Shown here one piece after another: positions 1 through 11,900 of a DNA stretch of 64,000 nt (positions within the stretch are counted from its first letter, which is position 1; every line of letters starts with the position of its first letter). The translations under genes and the position numbers were made by a program. This DNA comes from Lepidostoma basale (Eukaryota > Arthropoda > Insecta > Trichoptera > Lepidostomatidae), in contig JAHDVF020000162.1 in NCBI GenBank assembly GCA_022606425.2, forward strand, positions 186,001 to 250,000. Reading direction: 5' to 3'. The notes beneath the pieces were generated by a model. The model was not told the origin of the DNA. It did not search any database and worked only from the letters and a program-made list of their open reading frames with translations.

Positions 1-454
1 GTTGGTATCTTATCTAGTTCCTGAGATACAAGCAAAATAAAAATGAAAACATTAAACACGTTTTTCTCGAAAAGTGTCAAACCATAGTTACTGCGTTTAT
101 CTTAAGTGTGGCAGTATGAATCGTCTCTGCCTAACGATAGATAGTAATAAAAATAGCATGTAATAACAATAGCTACTAATAACAAATATGGCTCACCTTA
201 CTTAATGTACGAGAGAAAAAACTTGTTTTACACACGCAATATTCCATAGACTAAGTATTACATAATCAGATATATTTATCTATGGATAATCATATGTCAA
301 AAACTCAGAATAGATAGAAAAAAGTTTACACTAAACTATTCACAAATTTAATTAAAATAATCTAATCTGATAAGATAAAAAGTTGGACACTATTTCAACG
401 GCTCAGAAATGCTTTGTTCCACATGAATTTTGTATTCAATTTAATATTATTACT
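1..454. other. AT-rich stretch, nothing recognised
   Basis: No open frame of interest, no repeat structure and no RNA gene was seen before the LINE fragment that follows. Confidence 0.5.
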
Positions 455-1434
455 TGAAAAAAAAAAGCAGGGCTGCGTGATGTCTCCATGGTTGTTCAAT
501 CTGTATATGGACAAGTGTATGAAAGAACTTAAAGGTATAAATGCTGGTTCTAAGATGAGTGATTTATCTGTAAACTGTCTGCTTTACGCGGACGATGCAG
601 TTCTCGTTGCGGATAGTGCGGACGAATTACAAGTCTTGGTGTCGAGAATGTATGAGGTATGCAAGTCAAATGATTTAATGATGAATGTCGGAAAGTCAAA
701 GGTGATGGTTTTCGAAAGGGAAGAGCAAATGACAGTTTGTAATATAAGTGTGAACGAAGAGAACTTGGAACAGGTGAGGGAATTTGTGTATTTAGGTAGC
801 ATGTTCACAGCAGATGCCCGAACGGATAGTGACGTCGAAAGAAGGGTTGGTGCGGGTAACAAAGTGAATGGAGCTTTAAAAATAGTTATTGGAAACAAGA
901 ATTTATCAATGAAAGCGAAAACGGCCGTTCACAATGGAGTTCTGGTCCCAACCTTAATGTATGGAAGCGAAGCATGGAACTGGCAAAAGAAGGATGAGAG
1001 TAGAATAAATGCGGTAGAGATGAGGTCCCTAAGACGTATGTGTGGTAGAACGATATACGACAGATTCTCAAATCCTGATATAAGAAAGGAATGTAGAGCG
1101 GAAGAAGGTATAATGAACAAAATTATGAAAGGATCGCTGCGTTGGTTCGGACATATGGAACGCATGGATGGAGAAAGAATGGTTAAGAAAGTATACGTTA
1201 ATGATGTTAATGGGGTACGAAGTCGAGGCAGACCGAGGAAAACATGGCATGACCAAATTAATCAAATTTTAAAGGTTGGTCATGTTAGAAGTCGGAGGAA
1301 TCGACGTGCGTGTATGACTCGTTGTATGAATGTGGAGGAAGCTAGAGAGGTTTGCCAGGATAGAGTAGTGTGGCGGTCCATTCTCTCTGCCTACCCCTGC
1401 GGGGAAACGGCGTGATAGTTTGTTGTTGTTGTTG
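455..1434 (+). mobile_element. LINE family A (RTE-type), 5'-truncated, RT C-terminal half
   Basis: An open frame to the stop at 1413-1415 encodes the C-terminal part of a non-LTR reverse transcriptase. It shows motif B (QGCVMSPWLFNLYMD) and the catalytic motif C (LLYADDAVLVA), then the conserved tail region ending ILSAYPCGETA. The fingers, motif A and the endonuclease are absent, so the copy is truncated at its 5' end. It ends in a GTT-repeat tail (1419-1434) after the conserved 3' end GGGGAAACGGCGTGA. At least two dozen other fragments in the window belong to this family. It cannot move by itself. Confidence 0.9.
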
Positions 1435-1465
1435 AAAAAAATAATTAAGAAAGAATGGTAAAAAG

Positions 1466-2424
1466 TGGAGATGCGCCGAGTACAAGTTTTACCGAGTTAC
1501 CGAGTACGAGTATTACTCGGTTTGATGTTTGCCAAACCGAATACTCGGCCGAATAACTCGGTTCAATTTCAAGTCGGTGAAATCTGCCCAAACATAGCGG
1601 ATATGCAAGAAAAGCTCAAAGATGAAGTTCAGGATCGCTTTCAAGGCTTAGAAGGTGATAAATATTACTGTTTGACTACTTTACTGGACCCCAGAATGAG
1701 AATTTTTAATCCAGAGAAATGCGAATCGATCAGGAAGACCCTATTTTTAGAATCCATTGAAAGAAGCGACGTTACAGAGAGCGCCAGCAGCAGTGAAGAA
1801 AACGAATCTAATTCTAACCTTAACCAATTAAGACAATCACAAGATGCTCACGCATCATTTTGGAATTGCTTCCAAGAACTTGCTTCTACCCAGCCACCGG
1901 AGCGCGACGATTATAAAAACCCCATGGCTCTAGAATTGGATCGATATGTAAACGAAGGATTGTTGTCAAAAGACAAGAGTCCTTTCGAGTGGTGGGCAGC
2001 AAGACATAAAACAAGATATCCAGAGTTAGCACATTTAGCAAGAGTGTTTTTCTGTGCACCTGCAAGCACTGTGTACGAGTATAGCGAGCGTTTTTTTTCA
2101 GATGCAGGTAACTTCTATGAAAAAATAAGGAACAGGCTGTTTCCAGAATGTGCGAAGAGTCTTGTATTCTTACATCACAACTTGCCTTTGCTAAATTTTA
2201 AATATTAATTGTTTAACTTCAATTTTAATATAATATAATATAATATATGCAACTTTTTAATCCTACTGTTTTCATTATATTTCCCAAAATATTATATTAT
2301 AAGACTTTAGTTAAACCGAGTATACTCGTCATTTAGACCGAGTTATTCGGCCGAGTACGAGTAATAAAAAAAACGCCGAATACACCGAGTACCGAGTATT
2401 AAACGAGTACTCGGCCCATCTCTA
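1466..2424 (+). mobile_element. hAT transposon, internally deleted, with 8 bp target duplication
   Basis: The element is flanked by identical 8 bp copies of GTAAAAAG (1458-1465 and 2425-2432), the size expected for hAT. Its ends are imperfect inverted repeats: TGGAGATGCGCCGAGTAC at the left and, read from the other strand, TAGAGATGGGCCGAGTACTC at the right. Both ends are packed with direct and inverted copies of ACTCGG, which look like subterminal transposase-binding repeats. Only the C-terminal part of a transposase is left inside, so it would depend on a transposase made elsewhere. Confidence 0.88.
1601..2208 (+). pseudogene. hAT transposase, C-terminal dimerisation region only
   Basis: The open frame reads through from the left terminal repeat; the first ATG outside the repeat is near 1601. 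It ends with a recognisable hAT C-terminal dimerisation domain: WWAARHKTRYPELAHLARVF, then a SERFFSDAG motif, then NRLFPECAKSLVFLHHNL. The BED zinc finger and the first acidic catalytic residues of a full transposase (usually over 550 aa) are missing. This is a coding relic in a non-autonomous element. Confidence 0.8.
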
Positions 2425-2916
2425 GTAAAAAGTATATGTTAAAGATATAAATGTAACGAAATATGATGTTATAAACAAAATAATGGAAGAATCATGAATA
2501 AATAGTAGAATAAATAAAGTAGAAATGAGATCTCTAAGACGAATGTGTGGTAAATCTGTGTTTAATAGAGTGTCAAACGCATATAAAAGAAGTGAATGCG
2601 GTGCGAATGATGGTGTTATGAACAAAACAATGATAGGATCATTAAGATGGTTTGGACATATGGAAAAAATGGTAATATATATATTTTATTAACGATGTAA
2701 ATGGAACCAGAAATAGAAGAAGACCGATGATTACGTGGGATGATCAAATACATCTAATGAGACTTAAGGCGTCAGATAAATCGACGCGCGTGCATGACAC
2801 GATGTATGAATGTTGAGGAAGCGAGAGAAATATGTCAGGAAATAAAAGTGTGGCAGTCCAATCTTTCTGCCTACCTCTTCGAGGAGACGGCGTGATGGTT
2901 AGTTAGTTAGTTAGTT

Positions 2917-3143
2917 TGGAACAAGAAATAGAATCGTAAGAACAAGGAAAACGTGGCATGATCAAATAAATCAAATATTGAATGTAGGCTGCGTGAGGAG
3001 TCGGAGAAATGGACGTGCGCGTATGACACGATGTATGAATGTTGAGGAAGAATTGAGAAATATGTCAGGAAAGAAATGTGTGGCAGTCCATTCTTTCTGC
3101 CTACCCCTTCGAGGAGACGGCGTGATGGTTAGTTAGTTAGTTT
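2917..3143 (+). mobile_element. LINE family A short 3' unit (about 225 bp) with TTAG tail
   Basis: It starts TTTGGAACAAGAAATAGAA directly after the TTAG tail of the previous copy and ends with its own TTAG tail. The same 5' boundary recurs at 8003 and 8229. Confidence 0.8.
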
Positions 3144-4240
3144 TAAAATTTATAAACAAAAAATTATGAACTATCTTTTATTTTGATAATGCTTTTTATT
3201 TTTCCTAAATAAGATGATAAATTTTAGAAAAATAATTATTTTTATAATAGCTAAGCGTAGGTCGCAAGTCGCGCGAATATTTGCTTGGGCAGTGGGCTTC
3301 CTTTATTGTACGCGGCGCGCGGGAGTTTAACCCTCCCTTCCCTGTGATGGGTATCTTCTACACGCTACATCTTCTAATAACCATCAATATCTCTATACAC
3401 ATAATTAATACAAGGTTAAGATTTTAGGTATTCCTCCATAATATATTTACGCATTGATTAAAAAAATAATATTAATAATAATCAGAATTCATCGGGCACA
3501 TCGGAGGTATTTTGTGAACATCGGAAACAAAATTCGTAGCGCTGAGTACGCGACACTATATTCGCATCTCACTCTTGCATTTGTTCTAGCTCAATGTTCT
3601 CACTCTCGCTGTTCCGCCGCGCCGGCGGCAGTTGCTTTCGGGCTTGCAACCATAGCGAGTCTATGCCGGTTCCGTGAGCGTTGCCAGATGGTTTTTAGCA
3701 ATCAAATCTCAATTATTATATTTTTTTACTTCAATTATAATTATATAAGGGGATAAGCTATGAATGTTCCTATTTTTCCGATTTAAAATAGCTATTTTTT
3801 AACGCGTACTGACTACCCTACACCGGAACGCACGTTTTTATTTTAGCACCAAGTAAGGGAAAGGTTGAAGTTATATTCTAAATTAGATTTTTTTATTAAA
3901 AATATATACAAATATAGCACTGACTCACTCCCTCACACTCTGTCTAAAACGTTTATAATTCTTTTACAAATCATGGCGTCGGATTCGATACTTCACACTA
4001 GTGTTGCAATAGCCGATATATCTGATTTCAATAACCAAGCGTCCAGTGGTGATTGGAGAAATTTTACTTAAATAAAAGATAAGATAAGTTTTAGTATAGC
4101 TCTTCTAATCGATCATTATTTTTAAAGATTACATTATTAACATAAGAAGATTGTAAGAAGGATACTTTATACTCGTATAATGTAAGTAGCTTTTCTTAAT
4201 CAAATTTAATAATTTTAAATTGTCTGTACATAATAAAATA
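3144..4240. other. No recognised gene
   Basis: Mixed AT-rich sequence with a GC-richer patch around 3255-3345 and another around 3540-3690. Short open frames (3454-3756 and 3865-4071) resemble no family I know and lack coding signs, so I do not call them. Confidence 0.4.
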
Positions 4241-4244
4241 ATAA

Positions 4245-4690
4245 AAATAAGTTGTTCTTCTTCTTCCAAGCCTTCCCTCCACTACTGGATGTAGGCCTTT
4301 TCCATCTGTCTCCATTTTTCTCTATCCTGTGCCGCTTCAATCCATTTTTTCCTGGCGACCACAACAATATCGTCGGCCCATCTCTTCTGTGGCCGACCGA
4401 CACCCTTTTTGTTTTCCCATGGCCTCCACTTTAAGACTTTGGGAGTCCATCCTGAACTTGGCTGTCTGGATACATGTCCTGCCTATTGCCATTTAAATTT
4501 TGCGATCCGATCCATGATACCGGCGACTTTTGTTCGGCGTCTGATTTCTGTATTTGTAATTCTATCACTCAGACTTATGCCCAACATTTACCGCTCCGTG
4601 GATCGTTGCGAGCATTTAAATTTGTGGACAGTATTTATGGTCAGGGACATTGTTTCCAAACCATATGTCATCACAGGCTAGATGGAAGAA
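4245..4690 (-). mobile_element. LINE family B (RTE-type) 3' fragment
   Basis: On the minus strand the sequence encodes, with frameshifts, the C-terminal region seen in family B copies at 11746 and 14453 (words such as GRPQKRW and WIEAAQDREKWR). A GAA-type tail reads as TTCTTCTTCTTCC at the plus-strand left end. Confidence 0.75.
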
Positions 4691-4720
4691 CTAAGTATCA
4701 TGAAAAAGAAGTTAAGAAGG

Positions 4721-5766
4721 CAGAATACTCCGTAGAATCAAGAGTGGACATTGCTGAATTCGTACGAAAGATGTCCATCTCTGCCCGAGAGGAATGCAGT
4801 GGGATAGATGACACATTATGCCAGGAGCACAAGAGCGATGTTTCGACGTTAAGGAGGCAGAATACTCCGTAGAATCAAGAGTGGACATTGCTCCATTCGT
4901 ATGAAAGATGTCCATCTCTGCCCAAGAGGAATGCAGCGGGATAGATGACACATTATACCAGGAGCCCAAGAGCGATGGTCCGACCTTAAGGAGGCAGACT
5001 ATTCCGTAGAATCAAGAGTGGACATTGCTCCATTCGTATGAAAGATGTCAATCTCTGCCCGAGAGGAATGCAGTGGGATAGATGACACATTATACCAGGA
5101 GCACAAGAGCAATGGTGCTATGTTAATGAGGCAGAATACTCCGTAGAATCAAGAGTGGAAATTACTTCATTCGTATGAAAGATGTCCATCTCTGCCAGAG
5201 AGGAATGCAGTGGGATAGATGACACATTATACCAGGAGCACAAGAGCAATGGTGATATGTTAATGAGGCAGAATACTCCGTAGAATCAAGAGTGGAAATT
5301 GCTCCATTTGTATGAAAGATGTCCATCTCTGCCCAAAGGAATGCAATGGGATAGATGACACATTATACCAGGAGCACAAGAGCAATGGTCCGACGCAAAG
5401 GAGGCAGAATACTCCGTAGAATCAAGAGTGGACATTGCTGAGTTCGTATGAAAGGTGTCCATCTCTGCCCAAGAGGAATGCAGTGGGATATATGACACAT
5501 TATACCAGGAGCACAAGAGCAACGGTGCTATGTTAAGGAGGCAGAATACTCCTTAGAATCAAGAGTGGACATTGCTAAATTCGCATGAAAGATGTCCATC
5601 TCTGCCCGAGAGGAATGCAGTGGGATAGATGACACATTATACCAGGAGCACAAGAGCAATGGTCCTACGTTAAGGAGGCAGAATACTCCGTAGAATCAAG
5701 AGTGGACTTTGCTGAATTCGTATGAAAGATGTCCATCTCTGCCATAAATGAATGCAGTGGGATATT
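4721..5766 (+). repeat. Tandem array of a 137 bp unit, eight copies
   Basis: The word CAGAATACTCCGTAG (or a one- or two-base variant) starts at 4721, 4858, 4995, 5132, 5269, 5405, 5542 and 5679, so the period is 137 bp (once 136). Each unit also carries AAAGATGTCCATCTCTGCC and GACACATTATACCAGGAGCA with few differences. The last unit is partial and ends about 45 bp before the splice acceptor of the glycosyltransferase first coding exon. Open frames on the minus strand through it are by-products of the period. Confidence 0.93.
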
Positions 5767-5824
5767 ATATATATTTTTTTATTTAATTCAATATTGTTTT
5801 TGAATTTGCAGATAAGGAAAAACG

Positions 5825-5983
5825 ATGTTTTTTCTACGTTTTTTCGCCATTCTTTTGGCTGTTGGAATATGTTCTCGTGAGACCCATGCTTACAAGATCA
5901 TCGTGGCGGGCTCTATGCCTGCTAGAAGTCACCATAATCTTGGAAAAGGCCTTGCCGACATCCTTCACGAAGGTGGACATGAG
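5825..5983 (+). CDS. UGT coding exon 1 (residues 1-53)
   Basis: Encodes the signal peptide (MFFLRFFAILLAVGI... to HA) and the start of the mature protein with MPARSHHNLG, which holds the catalytic His. The upstream acceptor is TTGCAG at 5806-5811. The donor GAG|GTACAA leaves phase 0. Confidence 0.93.
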
Positions 5984-8900
5984 GTACAACCAAAATATGA
6001 GACTATAGATTAATCTAAATAACTAACTAACTAACCATCACGCCATTTCCCCGGAGGGGTAGGTTTCCTCTACATTCATACATCGCACGCACGTCGATTA
6101 TTCCGACTTCGAATGTGACCGCCTTTTAGTAATTGATTAATTTGGTCAAGCCTCGGTCATCCTCGGCTTCTTTTTCCACTCACGCTGCTTGTGTACAACT
6201 TTTTAACCATTCTACTCTCATCCATTCGTTCCATATGTCCGAACCATCTCAGGGATCCTTTTCTAATTTTATCCATGATGCAGTCATCTGCCTTACATTT
6301 CTTTCATATTTCATCGTTCGGTATTCTATCATACAACGTTTTCCCGCACATTATTCTTAGTGATCTCATTTCTACGGCGTTTATCCTGCTTTCATCCTTT
6401 TTTGCCACCTCCAAGCTTCACTTCCATACATGAGGGTTGGCACTAGAACTCCATTGTGCACTGCCATGTTTGCTTCTGTGGATATATTTCTATTTGCAGT
6501 AATGACTTTGATTGCGACATTTATTTTATTCCCAGCACCAACTTTTCTTTCGATGTCTTTCTCCATTTTTCCGTCTCTTGTAAACATGCTTCCCAGATAC
6601 GTAAATTCGGTAACTTGCTCCAATTTCTCGCCCATCGCACTTATATCACAAATCGTCATACATTCTTCTTTCTCGAAAACCGTCACTAGATTTAGACACA
6701 TTCATCCCAGGTCACTCTTATTGCATGCCTCATACATCATTGACACTAAGATTTGCAAATTTTCTCTACTGTCAGCGATTAACACTTACCATTAAATCCA
6801 CTGTCTGGTTCTTGCCTACTTGTTCTGAAGAAAGGTGATTAATTTTATCTATGTAAAATCAAATTACGAACACGCCTAATTAGTTTATATTTACAGGTAA
6901 CTTTCATAGCTGCGTACGCATCCGATAAGCCGAAATATAGAGAGATTGTTATCCCGGGTTTAGAAGCTGTCAAAGGTAATGTTGATAACACAAGGGACAT
7001 TATGTTAACTAGTTTATCGGGTTTTGGTTACGGATAGTGTGGACGAATTACAAGTCTTGGTGTCGAGAATGTATAAGGTATGCCATAGTGAAAAATGGCG
7101 CTGTCAAACAGTTGTCAGAAAGTGGAACTAAATTCGACCTCGTGATCGCAGAAAACTTCACCAACAATGCTTTGATTGGAAGATCTTTGTGTACGTATGT
7201 TTTGTAGCTATTTATTATATATTTAAATAACTTTTTAAAAACGTTGTATTATTACAAAGTATTTTTAAAAATATTGGGGCTAACAATAAATGCCAGTAAA
7301 ACCAAATGGATGACATTCGGACGGCTTGACTACAGTGGGTCAGTATTGCATTTGAACGGCCGTAACGTTGAAAGGGTGGAAACATTTAAATACCTCGGCA
7401 GCATACTAACGCAATCTCTTGACCCAGATGTAGAGATAAAATGCAGAATTGAGGCAGCAAGAGCTACGTTTAATAAAATGAAATCACTCTTCTGCAATGA
7501 TAACGTAAACTTGAAACTCCGCCAGAGAATGATCAAATACTATGTGTGGTCTGTTTTATTGTACGGGTGTGAAACTTGGACCCTGAAAGTTAAGTCAATG
7601 AACAGACTGGAAGCATTTGAAATGTGGCTCCATCGCCGAATGCTCAGAGTTCCCTGGACAGACATGGTTACCAATACCGAAGTCCTGAGGCGAGCTAGAG
7701 TTGACAGGGAACTGTTATCAACTATCAAGGTTCGAAAGATCTCACATCTGGGTCATATACTGCGTGGGGAAAAGCACCACCTTCTCCAACTGATATTGGA
7801 GGGGAAAATTGAGGGACGCCGAGGGCCCGGAAGGAGACAAATGTCCTGGCTGCGAAACGTGAGGGAGTGGACCAGCATCCGAAGTGCGGAGGAGCTGTTC
7901 CGAGCGGCGCAGGACAGGGACAGTTTCGTCGAGGTGATCGCAAACGTTGGGCGGATCCGACAGAGCACTTGAAGAAGAAGAAGAATATAATAGTTAGTCA
8001 GTTAGTTTGGAACAAGAATCGGAAGACCGAGGAAAACGTGGCACGATTAAATAAATCAAATATTGAAAGGAGGAATGAACAAACGCAAGGAGTCAGAGAA
8101 ATCGAGGTGCGTGCATGACACGATGTATGAATGTTGAGGAAGCGATTTGAGAAGTATGTCAGGAAAGAAAAGCCTACCTAATTTCTGCCTTTCCCTTCGG
8201 GGAGACGGTGTGATGGTTAGTTAGTTAGTTTGGAACAAGAAATAGAATCGGAAGACCGAGGAAAACGTGGCACGATCAAATAAATCAAATATTGAATGTA
8301 GGCCGCGTGAGGAGTCGGAGAAATGGACGTGCGCGCATTACACGATGTATGAATGTTGAGGAAGCGATTTGAGAAGTATATCAGGAAAGAAAAGTGTGGC
8401 AGTCTATTATTTCTGCCTACCCCTTCGGGGAGACGGTGTGATGGTTAGTTAGTTAGTTAGTTAGTTTGGAACGAGAAATAGAAATTAGACACAATGGTGA
8501 TCTTCTATCGACCATTATATATGGAAGGGAAGCATGGAACTGGCAAAAGAAGGATGAAAGTATAATAAATGCAGCAGACATGAGATCTCTCAGACGCAAA
8601 GTGTTAAACGCAAATAAAATAAGTGAATGCGGTGCGAATGATGGTGTTACGAACAAAATAATGAAAGGATCATTAAGATGGTTTGGACGGTTTTGATATG
8701 GAACGTGACAGTGACAGACTACCTGACAGTGGTTTTCGCGTGCCACATGCCATGGAAATGGCAAAATAAAAGTTATAAATAAAAAATAGACTTAATCAAA
8801 AAAAAATGTAGAACCCTCAAAACTTCATTATTGGTGAGATTTTTGTTGTTGGATGCTAGATGCCACGGGTTCATAGCTGGTAGCTTTCAATAGAATACGA

Positions 8901-11900
8901 GCAGCAGTACTTTCGTCTGTAAGTCTACTTCTTATGTCTGATTTAATAAAGTTTATTAAATAAAATAATGATTCACAGGAACAAGTAGACGAAAAAAATG
9001 TTTAAATGCCCATCCCTATTATATTTTTTAAAGACAAGAAAAAGTTTCCGGGGTGGATTGCCAAGTTGTTCACTTCATTTTCGGCATTCCTCTGGACTGG
9101 TCCAGCGAATCGATCTCGCTCAATTTCTTCCAACAACAACAACAAACCATCACGCCGTTTCCCCGCAGGGGTAGGCAGAGAGAATGGACGGCCACACTAC
9201 TCTATCCTGGCACACCTCTCTAGCTTCCTCCACATTCATACATCGAGTCATACACGCAAGTCGATTCTTCCGGCTTCTGACATGACCAACCTTTAATATT
9301 TGATTGATTTGGTCATGTCATGTTTTCCTCGGTCTACCTCGACTCCTTACTCCATTTACATTGTTAACGTATACTTTTTTAACCATTCTTTCTTCACCCA
9401 TGCGCTCCATATGTCCGAACCAACGCAGCGAACCTTTCATAATTTTGTTCATAATACCTTTTTCGCACTACATTCCTTCCTAATATCAGCATTTGAGATT
9501 CTGTCGTACATCGTTCTACCACACATACGTCTTAGGGATCTCTTCTCTACCGCATTTATTCTGCTCTCATCTTTCTTCTGCCAGTTCCATGCTTCGCTTC
9601 CATACATAAGGGTTGGGACCAGAACTCCATTGTGAACGGCCATTTTCGCTTTCATTGATAAACTCTTGTTTCCAATAACTACTTTTAAAGCTCCATTCAC
9701 TTTGTTACCCGCACCAACCCTTCTTTCAACATCACTGTCCGTTCGGCCATCCGCTGTGAACATGCTACCTAAATACACAAATTCCCTCACCTGCTCCAAG
9801 TTCTCTTCATTTACACTTATATTACAAACCGTCATTTGCTCTTCCCTTTCAAAAACTAACACCTTTGACTTTCCGACATTCATCATTAAATCGTTTGACT
9901 TGCATACCTCATACACTCTCGACACCAAGACTTGTAATTCGTCCGCACTATCCGCAACGAGAACGTTGCGGATATTCTTCCAAAATAATTCTTAAATCTT
10001 TGAACGAAGAAAATACACATGGCTATTGAAATATTTTTTTAATTTCTTTATACTATTCCTAAAACTTTTTTGATTTTTTTCTCTTCATTCGCGTACCATG
10101 CAAAATCATCTCTCGTGTCACCTGTGGAACGCGTGCCATATGTTCGCCATCCCTGTTATACGGGCTATTTTTTTCCAGATGAACTCATGGGAGACCTGAT
10201 GTCAATGAATAATGATCAGTGGAAACTGATCGGAGCTTTAAGAAACTTTTCGTCGTGGTTTGATACGATGTCCAACATGACTTTCTATAATCCAAAGATT
10301 CAGCAGCTGATCAAATCCAATGAGAAATTTGACCTTCTCGTCTTGCATTCGTTCCTCAACGACGAATTTATGGGGTAAGAACAACATTTTATGTCTGCAA
10401 GATTTACTAAACTTACTAAAAATTCCACCATTCCACCTTCATCGCTTTCAATCCCAGACCACGACCTAAATGACTAAATCAAATCAAATCAAATATTTGC
10501 GAAAATGTATACTTATATCTGTATACGAATCCTGGATTTTCACCTGTGGGTGGTTAATTTAAATTTTTCGCCTCTTCGCATTGTGTTAATAAAGTAGTTT
10601 GCTAAATGCTAAACAATCATTCTTCATAGATGGCGTTAGTGGGTGGATTGTATAGATTAATCTTAAAAAATTAATTAGTACAATCAAATCTACATAGATG
10701 GCTAACTGTAACTGACACGTGAAGATAGGTATGGATTTGGAGTATATATACAACTTCCAAAAATGTATCATGCATGATCATAATAACAATGGTGGAATGG
10801 GGAATGTTGTAATTACATAAAGCGTGCGCTTAACCCAACCAATGACAGGTCATAAGTCCTGTAAACACCTTGATCATCCATATTCAGTTTCCAGTTTGTT
10901 TCTTCGTCTCTATTGAGATAAAATTAAAAATTCAAATCAAATCAGTTTATTTACTCAAAAGACATTACAAACAAGAAAATGTTTAAGGCATCTATTGAGA
11001 ACAGACACATACAACATAATACCAGAAACGCATTAGTTCGTGGTTCGACATTAGGAAGAAAATATGCTTTCTAAAGTCAAGAGTATTTATTGTCGCCTGA
11101 ACGTACCTTCACTAATATGAAAGACGTCGATCTCCGAGGAGACCGCGTTCAGCAAACTAATTGTTCTTCCCACCAGTGTCACCAGAGGCAGATTGGTTCT
11201 GGCGGCCGGTAGGTAAAACAATCTGTGCTGTCGCTGTCGGAGATATCTATCTAAAAGACCAACATCCTCCAGTACGGCCGAGTTCTCGAAGTATCCCCTG
11301 ATTAACCTAAAGAAATGGGTTATTAGATGTCCATCTCTTCGAAGTTGTAGAGAATTGGTTCCGAGCATTCCCAAAAGAAATGCCGTGGGATAGAGCCACG
11401 GATAACTACCATACTCCCTCATGTAGAGACACCTCAAAAAAAAAATTCTGAACTCTTTCCAGCATAACGAAATATCTCGCCTCGTGAGGACTCCATATCA
11501 CAGAACCATTTTCGAGTCTGCTCCGAACCATCGCGTTGTATAGGACTCTGAGCACATTGGGATCTCTGAAAACTCTTCCTGTCCGGACGATGAACCCCAA
11601 CATCCTCAGTGCAATGTCACAAATCCTCTCGATATGTGCACGAAAAGTCAGCCTACTCTCATAGATGATCCCGAGATCTCTCATCGTAGATGCATGTGCT
11701 AGTTGCTGGTTGTTCATTGTGTATCTATGATATACAGTTCTCAATCTTCTTCTTCTTCTTCTTCAGCCGTCTCTCCACTGCTGGATGTAGGCCTCTTCTA
11801 ATTTCTTCCATTTTTCTCTTCTTTGGGCTTCTCTTATCCACCTGCTACCCGCGACAGGGACAACGTTTCTGAGGCCGGCCTATTCCTCTTTTCATGTCCC

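Larger units (their letters stand above)
1449..2917 (+). mobile_element. LINE family A 3' fragment, split by a hAT insertion
   Basis: The pieces 1449-1465 and 2425-2917 join into one family A 3' region with many frameshifts. The LINE sequence on either side of the hAT matches the continuous copy near 59630. It ends with GGAGACGGCGTGATGG and a TTAG-repeat tail. The hAT at 1466-2424 interrupts it. Confidence 0.8.

Noticed and set aside
584..1265. Minus-strand frames opposite the first LINE (and the same opposite other LINE copies)
   Set aside because: They are antisense shadows of the reverse transcriptase frame and recur wherever the LINE is present.
2896..2917. TTAG repeats as insect telomere sequence
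   Set aside because: The unit is the 4-base TTAG, not the insect telomere TTAGG, and it always follows the same LINE 3' end, so it is a LINE tail.
3454..3756. 100-residue frame as a small gene
   Set aside because: No recognisable domain or signal; base composition changes along it and nothing supports translation.
4721..5766. 137 bp array as a CRISPR array or a protein-coding repeat
   Set aside because: The units are contiguous without unique spacers and this is an animal genome; minus-strand frames across it differ from unit to unit and contain stops.
10070..10178. Upstream extension of UGT exon 3 (frame open from 10070)
   Set aside because: A strong acceptor (TATTTTTTTCCAG) at 10178 gives the correct phase with exon 2, and the upstream residues do not fit the family alignment.
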